From Alphaproteobacteria bacterium (GTDB taxonomy: Bacteria > Pseudomonadota > Alphaproteobacteria > Micavibrionales > Micavibrionaceae): a stretch of 15,039 nucleotides of DNA. The notes under the pieces were generated by a model that did not search any database, was not told the origin of the DNA, and saw only the letters and a list, made by a program, of their open reading frames with translations. The stretch covers positions 1-15,039 of the forward strand of contig JAUICS010000005.1 in assembly GCA_030427765.1 (NCBI GenBank), written 5' to 3'. Position numbers and translations under genes: made by a program. Positions 7,495 through 12,919 of this stretch are shown one piece after another. Numbering within the stretch: position 1 is the stretch's first letter; each line of letters opens with the position of its first letter.

Positions 7495-7902
7495 ATGACA
7501 GATGTATCTTTGAACGTCGGTGACACGGTTAATTATGATTTTTGTCCGGAATCAAAAGTCGTTGGTGTGGACCGGTACACAATGCGTGCGTTTGATGGGC
7601 AGACACGGCATTGGGATAGTTACACCCTGACATCAGAAGATAATGGGCAATTTTCACGTTGGTGGATTGTCAATGTTCCTGATCTGGGGGCCCATTATTA
7701 CGTTGCTGTTGAAGATAAGCCGGAGGGTTGCTCATTCAATAATCGTTTAAGTGGGTTTGTAAATTTGAACAGTGAAGGGAATTCAGACCTGTCATCCGAA
7801 TTTGGCGCGTTGGCAACATATGAATACGGCAAAGTCTTGTATGCGGAAGAGGTATTTAACGGTGCCGACAGGATCGTCTTTGCCGGATATAAAATGGCTT
7901 AA
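7495..7902 (+). CDS. Small hypothetical protein, weak resemblance to DUF4178
   Basis: 135 residues from the ATG at 7495. An in-frame ATG exists at 7483, but GGAGG at 7485-7489 sits 5 nt before 7495, so I choose the shorter form. The pattern LNVGDTVNY, then VDRYTMRAFDGQTRHWDSYTLTSE and FSRWWIVNV recalls the DUF4178 layout (short beta-rich fold with a W-x2-Y-x-L stretch and a later WW/WL); this is pattern recognition, not proof. There is no signal peptide, no membrane segment and no catalytic motif I can point to. It is divergent from the HAD-like gene and converges on the acyltransferase gene with 9 bp between stops. A TATAAA at 7467-7472 may be its -10, without a clear -35. Confidence 0.6.
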   Translation: MTDVSLNVGDTVNYDFCPESKVVGVDRYTMRAFDGQTRHWDSYTLTSEDNGQFSRWWIVNVPDLGAHYYVAVEDKPEGCSFNNRLSGFVNLNSEGNSDLSSEFGALATYEYGKVLYAEEVFNGADRIVFAGYKMA

Positions 7903-7911
7903 AGTGTATTG

Positions 7912-8973
7912 CTAAGCAGCATTTTTATTTTGTGTTGCGATCACAGGCTTGTATGTTTTTAAATGCATGCTGTGAACCGGCGCAAATTTACGCTTGTAAC
8001 GGTCAAGCCCATCTGTTTCCGAACCACCCAGACACAGATAATCAATATTGTGTTTCACAAGCTCTTCACACGATTTGTAAATGAGCAATGTGCTGAGATT
8101 TGTAATGTTCTTTGTATTTAGTTGGGATGCAAAATGACATGCGATTTTTGAATTGTTGTATGGCTTATCCCAAATGGAAAACCCGACTGGCTTACCTTCC
8201 ATGTATAGAAGTATACCATCGATGTGACTATGTTTGTTTGCGCCTAATTTGCAAAGGCCCTTGAAGTATTTTGATGCTAAATCATAATTTTCAAAATACT
8301 CTGGGCTATCCTGCGTCCAGACATTGGCAATCGATAGGATGATGTTCTTATGTGCATCGAAATCAATACGGCGTGTTGTAACGTTTTGCTTGGCAAATTT
8401 ATTGACCGTCTGACGGATAACGCCAAAATCCTTACCCTCTTTTGCCAGGACCTTGTGACAATCAATAGTATGTGATGGGTATTTCCAGTCCAGAACATGT
8501 TCCGGTATTTTGCGATATTGTTGGTTTTGTGATGGTATGTCCTGAAAACGGGACATTTCAATACGTAGGCCGCTTTTATTCAATATGGCCAGAAGTTCCG
8601 AGTAATCCGGATTGTCTTGCTGCGTGTACGCTGGAAATACCAGAATTGTGTCTTTCTTATTTGGGTGGAGACAGAAAATCACAGCAATTTCATTCTTCGC
8701 GTAAACCCACATCCCACGGCGACCTGTAATAATCATATAGACTGGGGAGTTACAAAAATAATCATCAGAAAATTTCAATGACAGTACATATTTAAGTGCG
8801 GCCAGATGATCTTCTTCAAGAGGAAGTATGAAGCTGTGTTCAGCCAAAATGCCTTGTAGCCGGTTTTCTTTGCTTGTCATGTCCGGTTTTTGGAAACTGG
8901 ATCCGCCAGTGTGGCTTGCAGTTTTTGATGCACTGGTCTGTAGTGTATATGATGCGTTGCTCATCTGAAACAT
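7912..8973 (-). CDS. DUF2156 / GNAT-fold acyltransferase (phosphatidylglycerol lysyltransferase C-terminal type)
   Basis: 353 residues, soluble, with a Ser/Thr-rich N-terminal 35 residues of no visible domain. The C-terminal part IDGILLYMEGKPVGFSIWDK (251-270) and LCLGGSETDGLDRYKRKFAP (313-332) is characteristic of the DUF2156 family, the double-GNAT fold that in MprF transfers lysine from Lys-tRNA to phosphatidylglycerol; FemAB-like enzymes share the fold. YPSHTIDCHKVLAKEGKDF (165-183) also fits. The MprF membrane part is absent, so the substrate is unknown: an aminoacyl or acyl group to lipid, peptide or sugar is all that can be said. A strong Shine-Dalgarno GAGGAG inside the end of the upstream regulator gene lies 6 nt before this ATG, and the gap between the genes is 3 nt, so they are cotranscribed and probably translationally coupled. 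Confidence 0.75.
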   Translation of the reverse strand: MFQMSNASYTLQTSASKTASHTGGSSFQKPDMTSKENRLQGILAEHSFILPLEEDHLAALKYVLSLKFSDDYFCNSPVYMIITGRRGMWVYAKNEIAVIFCLHPNKKDTILVFPAYTQQDNPDYSELLAILNKSGLRIEMSRFQDIPSQNQQYRKIPEHVLDWKYPSHTIDCHKVLAKEGKDFGVIRQTVNKFAKQNVTTRRIDFDAHKNIILSIANVWTQDSPEYFENYDLASKYFKGLCKLGANKHSHIDGILLYMEGKPVGFSIWDKPYNNSKIACHFASQLNTKNITNLSTLLIYKSCEELVKHNIDYLCLGGSETDGLDRYKRKFAPVHSMHLKTYKPVIATQNKNAA

Positions 8974-8976
8974 TGC

Positions 8977-9612
8977 TTACTCCTCAACCTTTTGGGCATG
9001 ATCCCATACAAAATTGAATGTGATTTTCATTGTTTCTGCGAAAAACGGATTTTCGAACAACAGGACTTTTGGTTCACTGTTGCGCAGTAACAAGGCAATT
9101 TTATTGGCATATATATACACGGTGTAAGTTGAAAAATAGGCCTTTGGAACATATCTGTACCATGATTTTGGTGCAATAAAGTTAGTTGTACCTTCTTCAA
9201 TAAGGATACGTTCGCGCTTATTAATCTCTTGTAGGCGTTTAACCTGCTCTTGTGTCTTTTTGTAGTTGTATTCTTCCTCGGGCCCGATTTCGACAATGCC
9301 GAGAAGGCAGACTTCATCATCTTTATCTTCTTCTAGTGATGTGAAAATATCATTTTGTAACCGAGCCAGACTATCATCACCCTCTATTACTAAGAGACGG
9401 TCTTTTGATTTGCGAACACCACCTTCTATAAATTCGATACCGTTTGCCTCGAAAACAAGCTGGATTTTTTGCAGTGTTGTTATTGTCGGCGTCTGGGTTC
9501 CTATCTCAATACGGGCAATTCCTGTTTGAGACAAGCCAGCATGCTTAGCGAGCTCCCCCTGAGACCATCCAAGGAGTGCGCGTGCTGCTTTTATTTGCTC
9601 AATAGTTACCAT
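8977..9612 (-). CDS. XRE-family HTH regulator with TrmB-like C-terminal sensor domain
   Basis: 211 residues. Residues 1-64 are a Cro/C1-type helix-turn-helix: IKAARALLGWSQGELAKHAGLSQTG then IARIEIGTQTPTITTL and the usual ending ANGIEFIEGG. After a linker, about 72-206 looks like the PLD/TrmB-type effector domain: LLVIEGDDSLARLQNDIF at the start, a helical KTQEQVKRLQEINKRERILI, then YRYVPKAYFSTYTVYIYANKIALLL and LLFENPFFAETMKITFNFVW. The last two match, in order, the pattern of the C-terminal domain in archaeal TrmB-like regulators (IYGDKV, IEN, AETF, LFELLW). It probably senses a small ligand and represses its own operon. First gene of a two-gene operon; Shine-Dalgarno GGAAGTAGG precedes the ATG. 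The HTH is certain, the TrmB-like call moderate. Confidence 0.85.
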   Translation of the reverse strand: MVTIEQIKAARALLGWSQGELAKHAGLSQTGIARIEIGTQTPTITTLQKIQLVFEANGIEFIEGGVRKSKDRLLVIEGDDSLARLQNDIFTSLEEDKDDEVCLLGIVEIGPEEEYNYKKTQEQVKRLQEINKRERILIEEGTTNFIAPKSWYRYVPKAYFSTYTVYIYANKIALLLRNSEPKVLLFENPFFAETMKITFNFVWDHAQKVEE

Positions 9613-9645
9613 GCCTACTTCCAGTGTGTATATTTAACTGCTTTG

Positions 9646-9679
9646 TTATTATTTATGCACGATGCGTTATAAATGATAA
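9646..9679. promoter_or_regulatory. Inverted repeat, candidate operator of the XRE regulator
   Basis: TTATTATTTAT (9646-9656) and ATAAATGATAA (9669-9679) are inverted copies matching at 10 of 11 positions, with a 12-bp spacer. The minus-strand -10 box for the regulator gene falls inside it, an ideal place for autorepression. The DNA is AT-rich, so chance pairing is possible. Confidence 0.5.
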
Positions 9680-9694
9680 ATTTTTAGTTGACAA
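9666..9694 (-). promoter_or_regulatory. Promoter of the XRE regulator / acyltransferase operon
   Basis: On the minus strand TTGTCA (complement of 9689-9694), 17 bp, TATAAC (complement of 9666-9671): one mismatch to each sigma-70 consensus box with ideal spacing. The start point would be near 9659, giving a leader of about 47 nt before the ATG at 9612. Confidence 0.7.
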
Positions 9695-9716
9695 CCCCTA
9701 ATTTCAATGTTATTAA
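9688..9716 (+). promoter_or_regulatory. Divergent plus-strand promoter
   Basis: TTGACA (9688-9693), 17 bp, TATTAA (9711-9716). The -35 box is perfect and overlaps the -35 box of the minus-strand promoter, so the two should compete. The rpsT promoter in this window uses the same pair of hexamers (TTGACA, TATTAA), which supports the call. No ORF follows before the terminator at 9805. Confidence 0.6.
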
Positions 9717-9721
9717 AAATG

Positions 9722-9839
9722 CACCATACGGTATTTTTTATGCATTAGTGAATATCTGATTGGTTAAATAATACACACACACAAGTTAAGTTTCCCCACA
9801 CACGGACCACTCTAAGTTTCTTAGAGTGGTCTTTTTTTT
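9722..9839 (+). ncRNA. Candidate small RNA ending in a strong orphan terminator
   Basis: A good promoter (9688-9716) and a strong terminator (9805-9839) enclose about 118 nt without a convincing coding sequence; the only ATG-initiated frame I see is 9 codons and has no ribosome site. The 5' part can fold weakly (AAAAAT and ACC with GGT and ATTTTT around 9715-9738). The middle has an (AC)5 run at 9773-9782 and a C-rich unpaired patch (TTTCCCCACACAC), the kind of exposed segment a base-pairing regulator uses. Alternatively this is the leader of the membrane-protein gene at 9909 with an attenuator at its end. I recognise no known RNA family (not tRNA, 6S or SRP RNA). Confidence 0.5.
9805..9839 (+). 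terminator. Strong Rho-independent terminator with no upstream gene
   Basis: GACCACTCTAA (9805-9815) pairs perfectly with TTAGAGTGGTC (9821-9831), an 11-bp stem with a 5-nt loop, followed by eight T residues (9832-9839). The minus-strand reading has no T tract after the stem, so it terminates plus-strand transcripts only. The nearest plus-strand gene upstream ends at 7902, beyond two minus-strand genes. Confidence 0.9.
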
Positions 9840-9851
9840 GGCGTTATACTT

Positions 9852-9880
9852 TGTTCAAATGTGGCGTTTTTTTTTGAACA
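9852..9880. repeat. Inverted repeat ahead of the 9909 gene
   Basis: TGTTCAAA (9852-9859) and TTTGAACA (9873-9880) are perfect 8-bp inverted copies with a 13-bp spacer. It lies between the orphan terminator and the next start codon, so it may be an operator or an mRNA leader hairpin. I found no convincing separate promoter for the downstream gene. Confidence 0.45.
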
Positions 9881-9908
9881 GGCGTAAAATGGTCGTGAGT
9901 ATAGTAAC

Positions 9909-10664
9909 ATGACAAACGATATTCCATCACAAGGCTCCGGACAGAGGCCGCCGGCGAAAGAAAACCGGATGCGTAAACCACCGATTAAGACGCCGGTTAA
10001 ACCACCTGTGTCAAAATCAAAAAAAACAGCAACACCCAAAGCCAGGCAATCAGCACAACATTTTGTCGGATACGGTATATTTGGTGTCGGTGTGTTGCTA
10101 TGCATGGTAATGGCGTATTTTGCCATACAGAGATTTTCTAATCCTCTGTCCGAAGGTCTGACAGATGTTGACGTTGCACGGCCGGCAATCAATGTTGAGG
10201 ATTTGGAGAGCGTAAAACGGCAAAAGGCGGCCGAGGAAACGCGCCGCAAAAGCAAAAACATTGTTCCGAATTCTCTGCGCCCGGTTGCAAATCTTGATGG
10301 ATATTGGACGGTGTCCCTGGATCCCCATTTTGCTGAGCTATATATAAAAGACGGGGTATACCAAATTATATACGGAAATGCATTGAACAGCATCCGTCAT
10401 TATAATGTTGGAAGAGTCGAAAAGATTGGCAATACATTAAAGCTTTCGCGTGACCAGTCATTGGGTGTACCAAAGGATGGAGGCAGTTTTTATAATTATA
10501 TACCGTTTGGGCAACGGTATTCTGCATCAAATATCTATATCTATAACGGCGAATATGTATGGGACGCAGGCCAGTATGAGCCGTTGGCGCAGGGTTTAGA
10601 GAAAAGTAAAATATTTACATTAATGAATTCCGACATAATACTTTGGTCACCTTATAAAAAGTAA
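9909..10664 (+). CDS. Single-pass membrane protein with periplasmic C-terminal domain, unknown function
   Basis: 251 residues, family not recognised. Residues 1-50 are Lys/Pro-rich and basic (KPPIKTPVKPPVSKSKKT), so cytoplasmic; one membrane helix follows at about 51-74 (YGIFGVGVLLCMVMAYFAI). Residues 95-118 are charged and probably helical. From about 128 there is a compact, Tyr-rich, likely beta-rich domain (NLDGYWTVSLDPHFAELYIKD, KIGNTLKLSRDQ, NIYIYNGEYVWDAGQYEPLAQ) whose start recalls small lipocalin- or META-like beta domains, but I cannot assign it. The orientation predicts that domain outside the cytoplasm. The ribosome site is weak (GTGAG); a later start at residue 21 is possible. It ends 13 nt before mutM, so it probably shares an mRNA with it. 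Confidence 0.65.
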   Translation: MTNDIPSQGSGQRPPAKENRMRKPPIKTPVKPPVSKSKKTATPKARQSAQHFVGYGIFGVGVLLCMVMAYFAIQRFSNPLSEGLTDVDVARPAINVEDLESVKRQKAAEETRRKSKNIVPNSLRPVANLDGYWTVSLDPHFAELYIKDGVYQIIYGNALNSIRHYNVGRVEKIGNTLKLSRDQSLGVPKDGGSFYNYIPFGQRYSASNIYIYNGEYVWDAGQYEPLAQGLEKSKIFTLMNSDIILWSPYKK

Positions 10665-10677
10665 TTGGTGATGTTTT

Positions 10678-11556
10678 ATGCCAGAGTTACCGGAAGTTGA
10701 AACCGTCCGTCGCGCGCTTGAGATGACAATTGATAACGCATCGTTTGAAGATGTCGCCATTGACCGTTTTGATTTGCGTTTTCCATTACGGACAGATTTT
10801 GCCGATATTATTACGGGGCGCCGTATACAAAATATTGATCGGCGCGGCAAATACATTCTTATCAATACAATTTCAAAGAACGGCGATGATGCCGCCATTC
10901 TCAGCATACATTTGGGGATGTCCGGAAATGTATTCGTGCGCGATGGGCAGATGCGCGGATATAACCGCCGTAAACATGATCACTTGTTATTTCAAATGTC
11001 GAATGACAGGACGATGATATTTAATGACCCAAGACGGTTTGGGTATATCGAATATTATCCGGGTATTGATGCAAATGAATTTGCATGCAGGAAAAAATTG
11101 GGGCCGGAGCCGTTAAACGATAATTTCGGTCCGGAGCGATTGCGTGCATCCCTTTCATCACGGAAAGGGCCGATAAAAAATGTCCTGCTGGATCAATCGG
11201 TAGTGGCGGGGCTGGGAAACATATATGTGTGTGAGGCATTATATGATGCCGGTATTCGTCCGGACAGGTCCGCGGCATCATTAACAAAGGATGAGTGTGG
11301 TAGACTCGTTCCTGCAATTCGTGATGTATTGGGCCGCGCGATTATGGCAGGGGGCAGCACATTAAAGGATTACACCCATATCGATGGCGGCACGGGGTAT
11401 TTCCAGCATTCGTTTTCTGTCTATGGACGTGATGGTTTGGTATGCCCCGATTGCGAATGTAAAACGTCGACCGGGCAGGAAAAAAAGGACAACTGCATAA
11501 TCCGTATTGTTCAATCCGGGCGCTCTACGTATTATTGTCCATACAAGCAAGTCTAG
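10678..11556 (+). CDS. mutM: Formamidopyrimidine-DNA glycosylase, with an altered zinc finger
   Basis: 292 residues; removes 8-oxoguanine and formamidopyrimidines and nicks the site by beta/delta elimination. The N-terminus MPELPEVETVRR supplies the catalytic Pro (after Met removal) and Glu. Lys58 in RRGKYILI is the conserved beta-hairpin lysine; LGMSG (79-83), NDPRRFG (116-122) and LLDQSVVAGLGNIYVCEALY (170-189) are the other family blocks. GRSTYYCP (281-288) is the zinc-finger hairpin with its DNA-contacting Arg. The finger is unusual: CPDCEC is followed by an insertion of about 11 residues, and the last CPxC reads CPYK, so the fourth Cys is missing. The usual length is about 270; the excess is this insertion and loops. 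Middle gene of a likely three-gene run leading to rpsT-dnaA. Confidence 0.95.
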   Translation: MPELPEVETVRRALEMTIDNASFEDVAIDRFDLRFPLRTDFADIITGRRIQNIDRRGKYILINTISKNGDDAAILSIHLGMSGNVFVRDGQMRGYNRRKHDHLLFQMSNDRTMIFNDPRRFGYIEYYPGIDANEFACRKKLGPEPLNDNFGPERLRASLSSRKGPIKNVLLDQSVVAGLGNIYVCEALYDAGIRPDRSAASLTKDECGRLVPAIRDVLGRAIMAGGSTLKDYTHIDGGTGYFQHSFSVYGRDGLVCPDCECKTSTGQEKKDNCIIRIVQSGRSTYYCPYKQV

Positions 11557-11573
11557 GAAACGGTAGAAAACAT

Positions 11574-11993
11574 ATGCATTTTCTAAGAGCACTTTTTATA
11601 ACAGCGGCATTGATCTGCACTATTGGAATGTATCCATATCAGTTGCATGCAAATGCGGATGTTGAGTATTTTACTGTTCTGGAAGATGTTCCGCTTATGC
11701 CTGCGCTCACATATATGCCAGAGGATACGGTTGTCTTTGATAAACCCACAGGACGTATTGTTGAGGAAGTCGCGCTAGTGAATGATTTGCCAGTCAATGG
11801 TGTACCAGCCAATGATGCATATGATGATGTGGTGTTTTCGTTTTATGACGACGTTTTGCCACAATTAGGTTGGAAGGTGATTTTAAAGGGACATTATATC
11901 AGAGAAGACGAACGTCTTGTTTTGACTATCAATTCAGTGGACGGAAAAAAACTGGTAAAATTCAAGCTATCGCCATCTGATCAAACGGATTGA
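11574..11993 (+). CDS. Small exported protein of unknown function
   Basis: 139 residues from the ATG at 11574. A longer frame opens at 11535, inside the end of mutM, but the shorter start gives a clean Sec signal peptide: basic MHFLRA, hydrophobic LFITAALICTIGMYPYQ, then LHANA, with probable cleavage after residue 26 or 28. GGTAG (11562-11566) and AGGAAA (11555-11560) are possible ribosome sites. The mature part has VFSFYDDVLPQLGWKV (87-102) and GHYIREDERLVLTI (106-119), a pattern I associate loosely with uncharacterised alphaproteobacterial proteins but cannot name. It starts 17 nt after the mutM stop, so cotranscription is likely. No terminator is seen before the rpsT promoter. Confidence 0.7.
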   Translation: MHFLRALFITAALICTIGMYPYQLHANADVEYFTVLEDVPLMPALTYMPEDTVVFDKPTGRIVEEVALVNDLPVNGVPANDAYDDVVFSFYDDVLPQLGWKVILKGHYIREDERLVLTINSVDGKKLVKFKLSPSDQTD

Positions 11994-12024
11994 AAATAAA
12001 GCGATTCGGTATGTACATTAGTGC

Positions 12025-12054
12025 TTGACAATTGGGTTTGGAAAAGAGTATTAA
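12025..12054 (+). promoter_or_regulatory. rpsT promoter
   Basis: TTGACA (12025-12030), 18 bp, TATTAA (12049-12054). The start point would be near 12061, giving a leader of about 37 nt before the rpsT ATG. Confidence 0.7.
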
Positions 12055-12097
12055 TCTTTGATCTTTAAAAAACGAAAGAGAAAATTAGGTTTTAACA

Positions 12098-12370
12098 ATG
12101 GCAAATTGTAAATCGGCAGAAAAAAGAATTCGTAGAAATGCACGTCGTGCAATCATCAACCGTGACAGACGTAGCGGTATGAGAACACAAATCAAAAAAG
12201 TGCGTTTGGCGATCGAAGCTGGTGACTCTGCTTTGGCAGAAAAAGAGTATGCCGCGTTGCAACCTGTTATCATGCGTTCTGTTGCAAAAAACATTTTGCA
12301 CAAGAATACATCTTCTCGTCTTTTATCCCGCTTGTCAGGTCACATTAAATCCTTAAAACAAGCAGCCTAA
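12098..12370 (+). CDS. rpsT: 30S ribosomal protein S20
   Basis: 90 residues beginning MANCKSAEKRIRRNARRAI, the standard S20 opening (MANxKSAxKR), highly basic and helical throughout, ending LLSRLSGHIKSLKQAA. The usual length is 85-90. S20 binds 16S rRNA early in 30S assembly. AGGT at 12087-12090 is a modest ribosome site 7 nt upstream. Its position directly before dnaA is typical of Alphaproteobacteria. A 6-bp hairpin (CCTAAA 12366-12371, TTTAGG 12380-12385) overlaps the stop codon but has no T tract, so it is not a standard terminator; readthrough toward dnaA is possible. Confidence 0.98.
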   Translation: MANCKSAEKRIRRNARRAIINRDRRSGMRTQIKKVRLAIEAGDSALAEKEYAALQPVIMRSVAKNILHKNTSSRLLSRLSGHIKSLKQAA

Positions 12371-12919
12371 ATCTTCAGGTTTAGGAAATTAAACAAAAAC
12401 AAAAATTTATACTTGTTTTCTATTTTAGCGATGTAAGTAATTACTTCGCTAATACTTCTGTTGCGCGGGTTTTGTGCGTACGATTATTACTTTTTTTACA
12501 TTTCTCTATTTGTTCTCATTGCAATGAATACGATTCCTGTTGTAACCTGTTTTTAGATTTCAGGGGTACATATACGGACCTTAAAAAAATCGAATTTTTC
12601 GAATTTTTTTCAGGGTTCAGAGTAGGAGAACATATAGGTCGCTTGGTCTATATATTTACTCGTGATGTATGAAATGCGGCATTGTGTTGAACAGGAAAAA
12701 TACTTCACAACGCATGTAATTTTGAATGGATAATAAGTGGATGCAATGCAAACTTTACGTGTTTGCAAACACTTTTCCTGTGCCTCTGATATTCAAAGTG
12801 TGGGAAGCCGACTTTGAAAGAACTGGCCTGAAATTGGGCCCGTTTTTGACGTGTCAAATTGACGCGTTGAAAACAATTTTATGCAGAATGTAAACTTTAA
12901 AAGTATGGAGAAAGTAAGG
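12371..12919. other. Long AT-rich gap between rpsT and dnaA with several palindromes
   Basis: About 550 bp with no convincing gene. It holds a bulged dyad at 12425-12452 (TTAGCG/CGCTAA outside, AAGTAATTACTT inside), a perfect 12-bp palindrome TCATTGCAATGA (12516-12527), a GATTC (12532-12536) that would be a CcrM-type GANTC methylation site, tandem CGAATTTTT near 12590-12610, one weak DnaA-box-like TGGATAA around 12727-12733, a perfect 14-bp palindrome GTGTTTGCAAACAC (12759-12772), and TTTGAC-GT-GTCAAA (12845-12858). dnaA promoters must lie here, but I cannot pick one with confidence. Too few DnaA boxes are visible to call an origin. Confidence 0.6.
12759..12772. promoter_or_regulatory. 14-bp perfect palindrome upstream of dnaA, candidate operator
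   Basis: GTGTTTGCAAACAC is a perfect palindrome about 150 bp before the dnaA start. Its core TTGCAA recurs in the palindrome at 12516-12527, so both may bind the same dimeric regulator. Which protein binds is unknown. Confidence 0.45.

Noticed and set aside
7912..9612. Toxin-antitoxin system (GNAT toxin with HTH antitoxin)
   Set aside because: Gene order and coupling fit loosely, but the enzyme is a large DUF2156 type rather than a small GNAT toxin, and the regulator has a full sensor domain rather than a toxin-binding tail.
9719..9748. Nine-codon leader peptide in the candidate small RNA
   Set aside because: No Shine-Dalgarno, an ATG practically at the transcript start, and no runs of a regulatory amino acid.
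9821..10393. 190-codon minus-strand frame
   Set aside because: Mirror frame of the 9909 membrane-protein gene; it begins with no ribosome site and overlaps the orphan terminator. The plus-strand reading has a clear membrane helix and operon spacing.
12366..12385. Rho-independent terminator of rpsT
   Set aside because: A 6-bp stem is present but is followed by an A-rich stretch, not T residues, and it overlaps the stop codon.
12472..12672. 66-codon plus-strand frame in the rpsT-dnaA gap
   Set aside because: Cys/Phe-rich low-complexity translation, no ribosome site, and it crosses AT-rich tracts and a palindrome; it looks like chance.
12371..12919. Chromosomal origin (oriC)
   Set aside because: AT-rich and next to dnaA, but only one weak DnaA-box-like heptamer and no cluster of TTATCCACA-type boxes; many Alphaproteobacteria have the origin elsewhere.
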